A stretch of DNA of 64,000 bases from Alkalimarinus coralli (GCF_023650515.1 NZ_CP096016.1:2194001-2258000); one strand, 5' to 3'. Shown: positions 18,607 through 30,743, counted from the stretch's first letter. A program made the numbers and translations. Notes: generated by a model from the letters alone, not told the origin.

Positions 18607-19947
18607 TTATGATTTAAACTGGTTCTCGCCTCGACCAATCGCATAGTAGGTAAAGCCTTTTCGCTCCATTGCAGCAGGCTCATACAAGTTACGTCCGTCA
18701 AAAATAACAGATTCAGTTAACGACTCTTTGATCAAATCGAAATCAGGTGAGCGGAACTCTTTCCACTCTGTGACAATAACAAGAGTGTCAGCGCCTTTCA
18801 GAGCCTGCTCTTTTGTCCCGCAAAGCATTAAGCCATCCTGATCACCGTATATACGCTGAGTCTCTTCCATCGCCTCAGGATCGAATGCTTGAACCTTAGC
18901 GCCTTCTGCCCATAGCGACTCCATCAATACACGACTGGACGCCTCTCTCATATCATCAGTATTTGGCTTGAATGACAACCCCCATACCGCAATGTTTTTT
19001 CCACTTAAGTCACCGTTAAAGTAGTGCCTAATTTTATCGAAAAGAACACTTTTCTGAGCGTAATTAACCTTTTCAACCGCGTTCAATAAAACCGAGTCAT
19101 ATCCGACCTGACCTGCTGTGCGCGCAAGTGCCTGAACGTCTTTTGGAAAGCAAGAACCACCATAACCACAACCTGGGTAAATAAAATGGTATCCAATGCG
19201 TGGGTCGGAGCCTATCCCTTTACGAACCTGCTCTATATCTGCACCTAGTCGCTCGGCTAGATTGGCCATTTCGTTCATAAAGCTGATTTTTGTCGCCAGC
19301 ATGGCGTTAGCGGCATATTTTGTTAATTCAGCAGATCGAATATCCATAAATACCATACGGTCATGGTTTCGGTTAAATGGCGCATAAGCCTCTCGAATCA
19401 ACTCCCTTGCACTGTCACTTTCAGCCCCAACAACAATCCTGTCAGGCTTCATAAAGTCATTTACAGCGGCTCCCTCTTTCAGGAACTCCGGATTCGACAC
19501 AACATCAAAGTCAATTTTCTCGCCACGTGAAGATAGCTGCTCTGCAATCATCGCATTAACTTTGTCGGCAGTCCCGACAGGTACCGTGGATTTATCAATG
19601 ACGACTTTGTATTCAGTCATGTTCTGCCCAATGCTTTTTGCGACAGCCAAAACATATTGTAAATCAGCCGACCCATCTTCATCGGGAGGCGTACCAACCG
19701 CAATAAACTGCAGGTCACCATGATCAACAGCCGTCTTGACATCAGTGGTAAAGTTGAGCCTGCCCGCCTTTACGTTTGACTCCACAATGGACTCTAGGCC
19801 AGGCTCAAATATTGGGATAATGCCGTTTTCAAGATTAGCAATTTTATTGGCATCTACATCCATGCATAAAATATCATGCCCTACGTCAGCCAAGCATGCA
19901 CCAGTAACCAAGCCCACATACCCTGTACCAAAAATCGTAATTTTCAT
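18607..19947 (-). CDS. ugd: UDP-glucose 6-dehydrogenase
   Basis: The 446-residue enzyme oxidises UDP-glucose to UDP-glucuronate with two NAD+. The N-terminal Rossmann motif is [19 protein letters not shown]. The catalytic cysteine is in [20 protein letters not shown], and [19 protein letters not shown] and [15 protein letters not shown] are family signatures. It lies 65 bases after galE on the same strand, so the pair supplies UDP-galactose and UDP-glucuronate for exopolysaccharide or LPS. No glycosyltransferases are adjacent. Confidence 0.97.
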   Translation of the reverse strand: MKITIFGTGYVGLVTGACLADVGHDILCMDVDANKIANLENGIIPIFEPGLESIVESNVKAGRLNFTTDVKTAVDHGDLQFIAVGTPPDEDGSADLQYVLAVAKSIGQNMTEYKVVIDKSTVPVGTADKVNAMIAEQLSSRGEKIDFDVVSNPEFLKEGAAVNDFMKPDRIVVGAESDSARELIREAYAPFNRNHDRMVFMDIRSAELTKYAANAMLATKISFMNEMANLAERLGADIEQVRKGIGSDPRIGYHFIYPGCGYGGSCFPKDVQALARTAGQVGYDSVLLNAVEKVNYAQKSVLFDKIRHYFNGDLSGKNIAVWGLSFKPNTDDMREASSRVLMESLWAEGAKVQAFDPEAMEETQRIYGDQDGLMLCGTKEQALKGADTLVIVTEWKEFRSPDFDLIKESLTESVIFDGRNLYEPAAMERKGFTYYAIGRGENQFKS

Positions 19948-20012
19948 CTAATTCCCTTATATATCCTAAAAATAAACAAGCTGCTAATAACGTGCTAAAA
20001 ATAGAGGGACGA

Positions 20013-21002
20013 TTAAGTCCTCCCTTTTTTCTCCTGCCACAAGCCTTCCCAGTTCAAGGCCGATTTTACTATGACACTTAAATCATTATGGTCTGGCGTC
20101 CACCCCAGCACTCTTTTGATTTTGCTGTTATCCGCCATTAACGCATCAGGGTCTCCCGCTCTTCGCCCAACCTGCTCAACAGGAAAGTCAACACCAGAAC
20201 TCTCTTTCACGACGTCAATCACTTCATTAACCGTGAACCCACTTCCGTATCCGCAATTAAGCACATCAGAGTCACCACCTTTTGCCATGTATTCCAATGC
20301 CATAACATGAGCTTTGGCAAGATCCTCTACGTGAATATAATCACGAATACAGGTGCCATCGCGAGTCTCGTAATCGGTACCAAAAACCTTCATACCGTCT
20401 CTTACACCACGAGCACATTCACAAGCCACCTTGATCAAGTGTGTTGCTTCTGGCGTGGCCTGACCCAAGCGGCCTTCCAAATTTGCACCAGCAACATTAA
20501 AGTAGCGCAAAATAACATGCTTAAGATTCGAAGCCTCAGACAGGTCTCTAATCATCTGCTCGCTCATCATTTTTGACGAGCCGTATGGGTTTATTGGGGC
20601 CAGCGGTAAATCTTCCGTCATGATTTTTTCTTCAGGCATGCCATAAACCGCTGCAGTTGACGAAAAGACCATATATGGAGTCTGGTATTTCTCAATTGCG
20701 CCCAACAAATTAAGTGTATTACGGGTATTATTTCGATAATATTTTAAAGGATTTTCCACCGATTCAGGCACGACAATATGAGCAGCAAAGTGCAACACCG
20801 CTTCAAATTGGTGAGTTTCAAATAACCGGTCGAGGGCATCAACATCCGCTAGATCTCCTACCACCAACTCTCCAAAAGTAACGGCCCACTCGTAACCGGT
20901 CGACAAATTATCGTACACAACAATGTCATGGCCTGCCTCGCCCAACTGCCTGACGACATGACTACCAATGTAACCTGCACCACCTGTAACCAGAACTTTC
21001 AT
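20013..21002 (-). CDS. galE: UDP-glucose 4-epimerase
   Basis: The 329-residue extended short-chain dehydrogenase has the NAD motif VTGGAGYIGSHVV, and the catalytic Ser-Ser-Thr/Tyr-x-x-x-Lys set is SSTAAVYGMP and NPYGSSKMMSEQM. RYFNVAGA, TRDGTCIRDYIHVEDLAKAH and LNCGYGSGFTVNEVI are GalE signatures. It interconverts UDP-glucose and UDP-galactose. It is upstream of ugd in the same direction. Its own upstream spacer contains 16-bp tandem repeats. Confidence 0.95.
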   Translation of the reverse strand: MKVLVTGGAGYIGSHVVRQLGEAGHDIVVYDNLSTGYEWAVTFGELVVGDLADVDALDRLFETHQFEAVLHFAAHIVVPESVENPLKYYRNNTRNTLNLLGAIEKYQTPYMVFSSTAAVYGMPEEKIMTEDLPLAPINPYGSSKMMSEQMIRDLSEASNLKHVILRYFNVAGANLEGRLGQATPEATHLIKVACECARGVRDGMKVFGTDYETRDGTCIRDYIHVEDLAKAHVMALEYMAKGGDSDVLNCGYGSGFTVNEVIDVVKESSGVDFPVEQVGRRAGDPDALMADNSKIKRVLGWTPDHNDLSVIVKSALNWEGLWQEKKGRT

Positions 21003-21009
21003 ATCACCA

Positions 21010-21073
21010 ATATCCTTATGATTAGCTATGCTTATGACTAACTATGCTTATGACTAACTAAGTTTATGACCAG
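21010..21073. repeat. 16-bp tandem repeat in the tadA-galE spacer
   Basis: CTATGCTTATGACTAA occurs twice in perfect tandem (21026-21041 and 21042-21057) and is flanked by two degenerate units (21010-21025 and 21058-21073, each about 12 of 16 matching). It is non-coding and lies just upstream of galE. Confidence 0.85.
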
Positions 21074-21131
21074 CTGTATTTATAAATAACCGGACGTTAA
21101 TAACTATATTTCTAAATAACGATAGCGGTGA

Positions 21132-21644
21132 TTAACCATGTTTATCAGCGGCGCTTTTCGCATATTTGGCCCGTTTCTTATGGGCCCTTCGCTCTGCAAA
21201 GAACGCGCTGATAATTGCGCTACATTCATCCTCACAAACACCGCCTGCATGCTCAACAACAGTGTTGACTGAGTCATGCTCAAACAGTTTATTTCTGCTT
21301 ACCACCGCTCCTGCTTTAGGTTCTACTGCGCCGTAAACTACCTTGCTTACTCTCGCGTGAATAAGCGCCCCAACACACATAGTGCAAGGCTCGATAGTGA
21401 CATACATAACACTATCTGGTAGACGATAATTACTTTCTTTAGCGCCCGCATCTCTGAGTGCAACAATTTCAGCGTGGGCTGAAGGGTCATTAGCACCAAT
21501 AGGCCTATTCCAGCCCTCGCCAATAATACGCCCATCACGAACAATTACCGCGCCAACAGGAACCTCTCCCTGATCATAAGCCTTGCGAGCCAGATCCAGT
21601 GCATAATGCATCCATCTTTCATCTTCTGAAAGCCTCTGGCTCAA
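21132..21644 (-). CDS. tadA: tRNA-specific adenosine deaminase TadA
   Basis: The 170-residue deaminase converts A34 to inosine in tRNA-Arg(ACG). The zinc ligands and proton shuttle are visible as HAEIVALRDAG and PCTMCVGALIHARVSKVVYGA, and the C-terminus has the TadA pattern LFEHDSVNTVVEHAGGV. It is a little longer than E. coli TadA because of a basic tail (RRAHKKRAKYAKSAADKHG). The start is TTG at 21644 with AGGTGA just upstream; the first ATG would remove a conserved N-terminal helix. Confidence 0.95.
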   Translation of the reverse strand: MSQRLSEDERWMHYALDLARKAYDQGEVPVGAVIVRDGRIIGEGWNRPIGANDPSAHAEIVALRDAGAKESNYRLPDSVMYVTIEPCTMCVGALIHARVSKVVYGAVEPKAGAVVSRNKLFEHDSVNTVVEHAGGVCEDECSAIISAFFAERRAHKKRAKYAKSAADKHG

Positions 21645-21737
21645 TGATTCACCTTTTTTTACAATCTATAAATACAGTCTATAAAATACAATCTACAAAC
21701 ACTGACTTTACTATATACAAGAACTAAGCACTGGGGT

Positions 21738-23315
21738 TTATTCCCACTCAATCGTTGCAGGAGGCTTAGACGAGATATCATATGTCACGCGAGAAATACC
21801 GGATATTTCATTGATAATCCGATTAGAGACCAACTCAAGCAATTCATAAGGTAAATGCGCCCATCGAGCGGTCATAAAATCAATGGTCTCAACGGCACGC
21901 AATGCAACAACATACTCATAGCGGCGCGCATCGCCTACCACACCGACTGATTTTACTGGTAAAAACACAGCAAATGCCTGACTCGTTTTGTGGTAAAAAT
22001 CTGCTCGATGAAGCTCCTCGATGAAAATCGCATCGGCTCTACGCAAAATATCCGCATACTCTTTTTTCACTTCGCCCAAAATACGAACACCTAAGCCAGG
22101 CCCAGGAAAAGGATGACGGTATACCATGTCATAGGGCAAGCCTAACTCCAAACCCAGTTTTCGAACTTCATCCTTAAACAGCTCGCGTAATGGTTCGACC
22201 AACTCTAATTTCATATCATCAGGCAGACCACCCACATTATGGTGTGACTTTATGACATGAGCTTTACCGGTCTTAGATGCAGCTGATTCGATAACATCCG
22301 GATATATAGTCCCCTGCGCCAACCACTTAACGTTGTCGATTTTGGCGGACTCCTGGTCAAACACTTCGATGAAAGTATTACCGATTACTTTGCGCTTTTG
22401 CTCAGGATCGGAAACGCCTTCGAGACGAGACAGGAACAGCTCTGACGCATCCGCACGAATAACCTTAACCCCCATGTTTTTAGCGAACATATCCATCACT
22501 TGATCGCCCTCATTAAGGCGAAGCAAACCGTTATCAACAAAAACACAGGTCAACTGGTCGCCAATCGCTTTATGCAGAAGCGCAGCCACCACTGATGAGT
22601 CGACGCCTCCAGAGAGCCCCAATAACACATGATCAGAGCCGACTTGTTCACGAATAGTTTTGATTGCGTCTTCAGCGATGTGGCTAGGTGTCCACAGAGC
22701 CTCACAGCCTGAAATCGACAATATAAAGTGCTCTAGTATCCTTCCACCCTGCAAAGTATGAGTAACCTCTGGGTGGAACTGCACGCCATAAAAGTGCTTT
22801 TCTCGATTAAACATGCCTGCAATCGGCGCACTTTCTGTTGACGCCATCAATTCAAAACCTTCTGGCATCGCCACAACTTTATCACCATGGCTCATCCAGA
22901 CATCCAGTAGGGACTCCCCCTGTTCACTGACATGGTCTTTAATATCTAACAGTAGATCATTGTCGGTCTTGACAGCGACTTGCGCATAACCAAATTCGCG
23001 TTTCTCTGAACTGGCAACCTTACCCCCCAACTGCTCTGCCATCGTCTGCATACCATAGCAGATGCCCAGCACAGGAATCCCCATAGAGAACACACACTCG
23101 GGCGCTCTAGGCGTAGAGTCACCTGTCACCGACTCAGGTCCACCTGCCAAAATAATCCCTTTTGGTGCAAATTCAGTGATTTCACTTTCTGTCATATCAA
23201 AAGCACGAATTTCACAATAAACACCAATTTCTCGTACTCGTCGAGCGATTAGCTGTGTGTACTGAGAACCGAAGTCCAAAATCAATATGCGATGAGCGTG
23301 AATATTTTGAGTCAT
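21738..23315 (-). CDS. guaA: GMP synthase (glutamine-hydrolysing)
   Basis: The 525-residue enzyme makes GMP from XMP. The N-terminal class I glutamine amidotransferase has the nucleophile in [16 protein letters not shown] and the His-Glu pair in [12 protein letters not shown]. The ATP pyrophosphatase domain has the P-loop [22 protein letters not shown], and the dimerisation domain ends in the conserved [10 protein letters not shown]. It follows guaB in the same direction, separated by 143 bases that contain a terminator-like hairpin and a MITE remnant. Confidence 0.98.
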   Translation of the reverse strand: MTQNIHAHRILILDFGSQYTQLIARRVREIGVYCEIRAFDMTESEITEFAPKGIILAGGPESVTGDSTPRAPECVFSMGIPVLGICYGMQTMAEQLGGKVASSEKREFGYAQVAVKTDNDLLLDIKDHVSEQGESLLDVWMSHGDKVVAMPEGFELMASTESAPIAGMFNREKHFYGVQFHPEVTHTLQGGRILEHFILSISGCEALWTPSHIAEDAIKTIREQVGSDHVLLGLSGGVDSSVVAALLHKAIGDQLTCVFVDNGLLRLNEGDQVMDMFAKNMGVKVIRADASELFLSRLEGVSDPEQKRKVIGNTFIEVFDQESAKIDNVKWLAQGTIYPDVIESAASKTGKAHVIKSHHNVGGLPDDMKLELVEPLRELFKDEVRKLGLELGLPYDMVYRHPFPGPGLGVRILGEVKKEYADILRRADAIFIEELHRADFYHKTSQAFAVFLPVKSVGVVGDARRYEYVVALRAVETIDFMTARWAHLPYELLELVSNRIINEISGISRVTYDISSKPPATIEWE

Positions 23316-23342
23316 AGGGAGTTAACCACTCTAGAGTAAACG

Positions 23343-23376
23343 CAAAACGGGGCGAAGCAAATGGCTTCATCCCCGT
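23343..23376 (-). terminator. Hairpin between guaB and guaA (terminator or attenuator)
   Basis: On the minus strand ACGGGG-GAAGC pairs with GCTTC-CCCCGT (small internal mismatches) and is followed by TTTT. It ends about 27 bases before the guaA start codon, so it would separate guaA from guaB transcription or act in the guaA leader. Confidence 0.6.
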
Positions 23377-23401
23377 AATAAATTAGCAAATTATTTGTTT
23401 C

Positions 23402-23438
23402 GAGACCTTTGCACAACTACTGGGCTCGCAAAGGCCTC
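23402..23438 (-). mobile_element. MITE remnant (37 bp)
   Basis: GAGACCTTTGCACAACTAC matches the right-end inverted repeat of the 140-bp MITE plus adjoining internal bases (about 21 of 24), and the other end GCAAAGGCCTC is a near-perfect inverted repeat of it. The flanks GTTTC (23397-23401) and GTTTA (23439-23443) could be a decayed 5-bp duplication. It looks like an internally deleted copy. Confidence 0.6.
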
Positions 23439-23458
23439 GTTTAAAGATTTCACCAAAA

Positions 23459-24955
<1,497 letters not shown>

Positions 24956-25009
24956 TTAATCGGACAATTATATATAGGTCATTCAATACAGTAAACCAGG
25001 CAATAGAAT

Positions 25010-26368
25010 ATGCAGACTAATTCCTTTGACGTCGCCAACAAAAAAAAAGTAGCACTGACAGTTTCAGAGCTAAACAGACAAGTGAAGCAGCTTTTAGAAG
25101 CCAGCTTTCTCCAGATATGGGTTGAAGGTGAACTAGCCAGCTTTTCAAGGCCCTCCTCTGGCCACTGGTATTTCACACTCAAGGATGACAAGGCACAAAT
25201 TCGTTGTGCCATGTTTCGGGGGCAAAATCAGCGGCTCCGCTTTACACCTAAAGAAGGTGAAAAAGTCGTTGTTAGAACCAAAGTCAGCCTGTATGAAGGA
25301 CGCGGTGACTATCAGTTGATCGTGGAGTCAATGGAGCCTGCTGGCGCTGGAGACTTACAAAAAGCATTTGAGCAGTTGAAGGCCAAGCTCGCAGCTGAAG
25401 GGTTATTTGATCAGTCTCATAAAAAAGCCATTCCGTCACACCCTAAGAAAATAGCCGTTGTAACCTCACCTACAGGTGCTGCAATTCACGATATTCTTAC
25501 CGTACTAAAACGACGGTTTCCGCAGATTGAAGTGACCATCTACCCAGCCACCGTTCAGGGAGATGGCGCCGCTATTGAGATAGCCAACATGATTAACCAA
25601 GCCAATATTCATCAGCAGGCAGATGCGATTATTGTTGGACGGGGAGGCGGTTCACTGGAAGACCTTTGGGCATTCAACGAAGAAGCTGTCGCCAGAGCAA
25701 TATACAACAGCACGCTTCCAGTCGTCAGTGCCATAGGCCATGAGGTCGACTTCACCATCGCAGATTTTGTTTCCGATTACCGAGCGCCTACGCCTTCTGC
25801 AGCAGCAGAAAAGCTAAGCCCTGATCAATATGAGTGGCGCCAGAATCTCGACCACCTTATGGATCGGATTCACCATGCAATGCTCAGGAAACTGTCATCA
25901 GAAATACAAAAAGTGGATGCCCTGCGCTCCCATATCAAACATCCAGAGAAAAAGCTTCAGGAGAACTATGCCCGGCTAACAGATTTAAGCACTCGCCTAC
26001 ACCAGAGCAGTCATCGACACATCTCTAGCCTCTACCAACAACTTAATGCATTGCAACAACGTCTTCATAGTCAGTCGCCAACAGCCAAAGTTAATGCAGC
26101 AAAAATCGCGCTGGACAAAGAGTTCCAGAAGCTAAGCCAAACCATAAGACACATGATGGAGAATAAACAACAGCAATTGATGCGAAACGTGCAGACGCTA
26201 GAAGCGGTAAGCCCCTTGTCGACACTAACCAGAGGCTACGCAATTGTTACCAGCCAGCAACACCCTGTCGTTAAGTCAATAAGGGATGTGAAACCGGGGG
26301 AGGCGCTCAAAACCAAACTAGCGGATGGGTTTATTTATAGCGAAGTCATCGAGACCAAGCCTGTATAG
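25010..26368 (+). CDS. xseA: Exodeoxyribonuclease VII large subunit
   Basis: The 452-residue XseA degrades single-stranded DNA with XseB. It has an N-terminal OB-fold (LTVSELNRQVKQLLEASFLQIWVEGELA), the catalytic domain with VVTSPTGAAIHDIL, ADAIIVGRGGGSLEDLWAFN and VVSAIGHEVDFTIADFVSDYRAPTPSAAAE, and a long helical coiled-coil region (about 280-400). The C-terminus carries LTRGYAIV. It is divergent from guaB, a common gammaproteobacterial arrangement. xseB is not in the window. Confidence 0.97.
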   Translation: MQTNSFDVANKKKVALTVSELNRQVKQLLEASFLQIWVEGELASFSRPSSGHWYFTLKDDKAQIRCAMFRGQNQRLRFTPKEGEKVVVRTKVSLYEGRGDYQLIVESMEPAGAGDLQKAFEQLKAKLAAEGLFDQSHKKAIPSHPKKIAVVTSPTGAAIHDILTVLKRRFPQIEVTIYPATVQGDGAAIEIANMINQANIHQQADAIIVGRGGGSLEDLWAFNEEAVARAIYNSTLPVVSAIGHEVDFTIADFVSDYRAPTPSAAAEKLSPDQYEWRQNLDHLMDRIHHAMLRKLSSEIQKVDALRSHIKHPEKKLQENYARLTDLSTRLHQSSHRHISSLYQQLNALQQRLHSQSPTAKVNAAKIALDKEFQKLSQTIRHMMENKQQQLMRNVQTLEAVSPLSTLTRGYAIVTSQQHPVVKSIRDVKPGEALKTKLADGFIYSEVIETKPV

Positions 26369-26397
26369 TGACGTCATTAAGGTCAAACCCGGCCTCA

Positions 26398-28173
26398 TTA
26401 GCGGCTCAACAGCAACTCATTCAAATTGTATCGACTTGTTTGATTAAGCCGGTTAGCAGCCAGCCCCTGACCGCCACCGTCAACTAACTGGTACGACACA
26501 TCAAAGCCATAATCGATATGCTTGCGAAGCGCCTGACGCTTTGAAAGATATGGAATTTCCAGTTCTTTTCTAAGGTCGCCCGCTACGATCTCGGCCAGCG
26601 GTATATTAACTGTTTGCCCCTTAGCTATCGCAATCACAGTATTTTTATCGGTCTTTCGTGTAACACGCTGAGCAGCATCGTTTGCTAACCAGTTGATTTG
26701 GTTGACATTAATATGCGATTCACTGTTATTTTTCAGTGAGAGCGTTTGAGCATCCGCAACTATGGTTAAGTCATTGTTATAACTTGTATACCTGGGGATC
26801 ATCAAGTCAAAACGTTTGGCCAATACTTCATATACAAGAGTGACCGATAAAGCCTCTTTCGTAGCAGCAATTTTTTCTGGACACTTCACCACTACCTGGT
26901 AATCCCCCATGAACTCAGGGGCAGGACAAGCGATCGGGTAATATGACGTATTTCTTGCGAGACTCTGCATGATTCTCCGCCGATCTTTGAGATACTGCTT
27001 CTTCATCTTCGACAACGTAAGATTTGCCAGCGGTTCGGAAGCATCTGTCACTTCAAACTGCTTAAACTCCTTCAGATAGCGTCCATAACTCACCTTTTCT
27101 ACCTGTAGTAAAGAAGGTTTAATGAGCACTTCTGCGGGCCAGTTTATGTCGTAGTTGAAATACCCGGATTTATCAATCGTCTGCTTTTTTATCTCCAGCC
27201 TATCCAGGGTCGCTCCATCAGCGTACTGCTTTATAGCCTTACGCTGGGCGTTTACCAAACTCTGTTCGAAATACTGTTGTGATGCCTTAATTTTTGCTAA
27301 TAATCTACTTTCTATGGCTTCCAGCGTTTCAGATTTACCAGATATTTCTTTCCTTGCTTTTGATTGCAGATTCAGTTGCACAACGGTCAGCGCCAGTTTA
27401 TCGAGATCCAACGTCGCCTCATAAGCCTCTTCAGCACCCTCAACCGTTGAACCTTCAGCGGCTTCTGATTGCGCCAATTCAGGCTCATCACCACCAAGTT
27501 CACCAGACTCTGCGCCCTTTTCCATTTCGGACCCCTTACCCACTTCAGAATCCTTACCTACTTCGGAACGCTTATTAACTGGTGCAACATCCGCTTCCTG
27601 AGACTCATCGCTACCTAACAGACGCTGCCAGAATGAACGCGGTTGATCTGGCACATGCTCAGTAACGGGCTCAGGCACCTTAACAATAGGCTTAAACAGA
27701 TAAAAACGGCTATTGCATGGAGAGTAGCCGTTCAGCCCTCGCTCCTGATTTAATAACGTCTGGGAACACGTATCCAGTGAAGCCAGATCTTCGTCAAAAC
27801 CTAGCGAAATTGTTTTGTTAACAGGGTCTATGATGATTTGATCACTATTTTCAACAAACCAGTCCCCTCCAATACGCCAAGGTACATGGTATTGGCTATC
27901 CTCTTCATGAGTAACCCATAATGCGTAGGCAGTGGAAGAGTTACTGGGCTTACTCAAATAGACATACTCTGGCAGATAGCGAAGAATGCTTCGAGGAGGC
28001 TCTTCTGAAACCTCGTTCTCAGCAAGCTGTTCATGGCTCGCATTGTCACTATCAACGTTAACAGCACTGAGCGCCCCGCCTTGAGAAGCACCACCTTCTC
28101 CCACTTGGTTTACACGATCAATGGCGCAACCGGAGACCAGAAACATTAAGAGAGCGACAGTAGAAAATTTCAT
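26398..28173 (-). CDS. Unrecognised large lipoprotein with acidic repeat linker
   Basis: I do not recognise this 591-residue protein. It starts with a lipoprotein signal (MKFSTVALLMFLVSGC), so it is probably anchored in a membrane facing the periplasm. A region of about 80-110 residues has YLPEYVYLSKPSNSSTAYALWV. An acidic low-complexity linker follows at about 195-255, with hexad repeats of the type SEVGKD/SEVGKG/SEMEKG. A helical stretch precedes a C-terminal half with beta-strand-like patterns (YPIACPAPEFMGDYQVVVKCPEK). The conserved-looking ends suggest a real protein. A second ATG lies 5 codons upstream (28188); neither has a good Shine-Dalgarno. It is convergent with xseA and divergent from proS. 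Confidence 0.7.
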   Translation of the reverse strand: MKFSTVALLMFLVSGCAIDRVNQVGEGGASQGGALSAVNVDSDNASHEQLAENEVSEEPPRSILRYLPEYVYLSKPSNSSTAYALWVTHEEDSQYHVPWRIGGDWFVENSDQIIIDPVNKTISLGFDEDLASLDTCSQTLLNQERGLNGYSPCNSRFYLFKPIVKVPEPVTEHVPDQPRSFWQRLLGSDESQEADVAPVNKRSEVGKDSEVGKGSEMEKGAESGELGGDEPELAQSEAAEGSTVEGAEEAYEATLDLDKLALTVVQLNLQSKARKEISGKSETLEAIESRLLAKIKASQQYFEQSLVNAQRKAIKQYADGATLDRLEIKKQTIDKSGYFNYDINWPAEVLIKPSLLQVEKVSYGRYLKEFKQFEVTDASEPLANLTLSKMKKQYLKDRRRIMQSLARNTSYYPIACPAPEFMGDYQVVVKCPEKIAATKEALSVTLVYEVLAKRFDLMIPRYTSYNNDLTIVADAQTLSLKNNSESHINVNQINWLANDAAQRVTRKTDKNTVIAIAKGQTVNIPLAEIVAGDLRKELEIPYLSKRQALRKHIDYGFDVSYQLVDGGGQGLAANRLNQTSRYNLNELLLSR

Positions 28174-28416
28174 AAATAGTGACCACATTGATAATTGTTA
28201 GACAATTAGTCACTATTTTACAGATACAAACAGTTACAATTGGGCACTCCGTCATACTTTGGTTCAATAGTCCCAATAATTACACTGACACCCGTCCGCC
28301 TATACAAAATATGTCAACAAAACTCCGCTGTACGATTCGCTTCACACAGCATAAAATACGTCTATAAGCACAACTCAACTATCAAATCTATTCATTTTCA
28401 GTGGAACATACACCCT

Positions 28417-30147
28417 ATGCGCGCAAGCCGTTATCTTATTGCAACCCTCAAGGAAACTCCTGCAGATGCCGAAGTCATCAGCCACAAGCTAATGCTAAGA
28501 GCAGGAATGATCAGAAAACTGGCCTCAGGACTCTACACTTGGTTGCCGATGGGCCTGCGCGTGCTGCGTAAAGTCGAACGCATCGTTCGCGAAGAGATGG
28601 ATAAAGCCAACGCTCAAGAAGTCCTCATGCCTGCGATTCAACCTGCGGAACTCTGGGAAGAGTCAGGCCGTTGGCAGGAATACGGCGGCGAATTGCTCCG
28701 TGTTAAAGATAGGCACAATAGAGACTTCTGCGTAGGGCCAACTCACGAAGAGGTCATCACCGACCTGATCCGAAATGAGCTAAAGAGCTATAAGTCACTG
28801 CCTGCTAACTTTTACCAGGTGCAAACAAAGTTTCGTGACGAGCGCCGCCCTCGCTTCGGCATTATGCGTTCAAGAGAATTTTTGATGAAAGATGCGTATT
28901 CTTTCCATATAGATCATGAATCCCTGGATGAAACTTACCAAATAATGTATCAGGCCTATACCAATATATTTAACCGGCTTGGCCTGGATTTTAGAGCGGT
29001 GCAGGCAGACTCTGGCAGCATCGGCGGCAGCGCGTCGCATGAGTTCCACGTATTGGCTGAGTCTGGAGAAGACGATATTGCATTTAGCTCAGAAAGCAAT
29101 TTTGCCGCTAACATCGAAATGGCTGAAGCACTGGCCCCCAATGGCGAACGAGCAGCCCCCACTGAAGCACTGAAAGAAGTAGCGACGCCAGGCCAAAAAA
29201 CGATAGATGAGGTGTCTGGCCTGCTTAACGTGGCTGCCAATAAGGTAGTCAAGACGCTTATCGTTAAAGGTGTTGAAGATGAAGAAGGCAACGCACCATT
29301 GGTCGCGCTGGTAGTACGAGGCGATCATACGCTTAATGAAATAAAAGCAGAGAAAGTCGAAGGTATTGCTAATCCGCTCTGTTTTGCGACCGATGAAGAG
29401 ATTAAAACTCTGACCGGTTGCTCTGTGGGGTCATTAGGGCCTGTTTCACTAAACCTTCGAACCATCGTTGATAGAAGTGCTGCGCATCTTGCAGACTTTG
29501 TCTGTGGTGCCAATAAAGAAGATGTACATCTAACAGGCGTCAATTGGGAGCGAGACTGCCCATTGACTGAGGTAGCAGACCTGCGCAATGTCATCGAAGG
29601 TGATCAAAGCCCTGACGGAAAGGGAACTATTGAAATTAAACGCGGCATTGAAGTCGGCCATATCTTTAAATTAGGCAACAAATACAGCACCGCAATGAAT
29701 GCCACGGTATTGGATGAAAACGGGAAAGCAAAAATCATGGAGATGGGCTGTTACGGCATTGGTGTCTCTCGAGTTGTTGCTGCCTCTATCGAACAAAATA
29801 ATGATGAAAACGGCATTATATGGCCCGACGCAATCGCCCCATTCCATATCGCGATTATCCCCATCAACATGCACAAATCTGACGCAGTCTCAGAAAAGTG
29901 CGAAGCACTCTATCAAGAGCTGACCAGCGCGGGTTACGACGTATTGCTCATGGATGAAGAAAAGGCGCGCCTCGGCGGAATGCTAGCCGATGTTGAACTG
30001 CTGGGCATTCCACACCGAGTGGTCATTGGCGACCGAGGCCTGGAGAAAGGAAATGTCGAATACAAAGGGCGCCTTGACGATGAGAAGCAGGAAGTGGCAA
30101 GCGATGAAATCATCAGCCTGTTAAAATCAAGAATAAAGCTAAGCTGA
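28417..30147 (+). CDS. proS: Prolyl-tRNA synthetase
   Basis: The 576-residue class II synthetase is of the bacterial type with the INS editing domain. Motif 1 is near [19 protein letters not shown], motif 2 is [27 protein letters not shown], the editing insertion spans about 225-400 ([32 protein letters not shown]), and motif 3 is [18 protein letters not shown]. The C-terminal anticodon domain contains [32 protein letters not shown]. The frame is open 59 codons further upstream, but [19 protein letters not shown] is the family N-terminus, so the ATG at 28417 was chosen. Confidence 0.97.
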   Translation: MRASRYLIATLKETPADAEVISHKLMLRAGMIRKLASGLYTWLPMGLRVLRKVERIVREEMDKANAQEVLMPAIQPAELWEESGRWQEYGGELLRVKDRHNRDFCVGPTHEEVITDLIRNELKSYKSLPANFYQVQTKFRDERRPRFGIMRSREFLMKDAYSFHIDHESLDETYQIMYQAYTNIFNRLGLDFRAVQADSGSIGGSASHEFHVLAESGEDDIAFSSESNFAANIEMAEALAPNGERAAPTEALKEVATPGQKTIDEVSGLLNVAANKVVKTLIVKGVEDEEGNAPLVALVVRGDHTLNEIKAEKVEGIANPLCFATDEEIKTLTGCSVGSLGPVSLNLRTIVDRSAAHLADFVCGANKEDVHLTGVNWERDCPLTEVADLRNVIEGDQSPDGKGTIEIKRGIEVGHIFKLGNKYSTAMNATVLDENGKAKIMEMGCYGIGVSRVVAASIEQNNDENGIIWPDAIAPFHIAIIPINMHKSDAVSEKCEALYQELTSAGYDVLLMDEEKARLGGMLADVELLGIPHRVVIGDRGLEKGNVEYKGRLDDEKQEVASDEIISLLKSRIKLS

Positions 30148-30164
30148 TAGGTCGGAGCAGTAGT

Positions 30165-30743
30165 ATGAACAGAGGTCGCTTAACGTCGTTTTTGAGCCTA
30201 ATGATCGCAATGGCGTTTTCTACCTCTGTGTTCGGCCAAAGCGTTGACCCCGAGTTGCGAGCCGCGCTAAAGCGCACAGTAAACGAAGCCAGTAGCTTTG
30301 AAGACCGGTTTGAAGCTGAAGTATGGTTAGTCGATATGTCTAGCCGAATGAGCCGCTATATTAAAGACCCAAATAAACGGCTTGAACTATTGAAAAAAGT
30401 TCACCGCGAAGCCACTAGAGCAGGTGTAGAACCCGAGCTAGTGCTATCAGTGATTCATATCGAAAGCCTGTTTGATCGCTTTGCAATCTCTCGTGTTGGG
30501 GCTCAAGGGCTGATGCAGGTCATGCCATTCTGGAAGAATGAGATAGGCCGCCCTACAGACAACCTGACAAGCGTAGACACCAATTTACGTTATGGCTGTA
30601 CTATACTGAAACACTATATAGACCGAGAAAAAGGGGATTTGATCAGGGCATTGGCCCGGTATAATGGAAGCCTGGGAAAGACCTGGTACCCGGAAAAAGT
30701 ACTGACCGCCTGGGAAAAGTACTGGTTTGTTAACAATATCTAA
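30165..30743 (+). CDS. Lytic transglycosylase (SLT domain)
   Basis: The 192-residue secreted enzyme has a signal peptide ending in TSVFGQ and an SLT domain. The catalytic glutamate lies in LVLSVIHIESLFDRFAISRVGAQGLMQVMP, followed by the lysozyme-like NLRYGCTILKHYIDREKGDLIRALARYNGS. Such enzymes cleave peptidoglycan glycan strands to 1,6-anhydromuropeptides. GGAGC precedes the ATG. It follows proS by 17 bases and may share its transcript; the same neighbour pair occurs in other gammaproteobacteria. Confidence 0.92.
   Translation: MNRGRLTSFLSLMIAMAFSTSVFGQSVDPELRAALKRTVNEASSFEDRFEAEVWLVDMSSRMSRYIKDPNKRLELLKKVHREATRAGVEPELVLSVIHIESLFDRFAISRVGAQGLMQVMPFWKNEIGRPTDNLTSVDTNLRYGCTILKHYIDREKGDLIRALARYNGSLGKTWYPEKVLTAWEKYWFVNNI

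Noticed and set aside
23402-23438. Hairpin between guaB and guaA as a plain intrinsic terminator
   Set aside because: It lacks a T tract on either side and matches the MITE end; the terminator-like hairpin is the separate one at 23343-23376.
28240-28416. 59-codon N-terminal extension of ProS
   Set aside because: Family proteins begin at [15 protein letters not shown]; the extension has no similarity to the family and occupies the promoter region.
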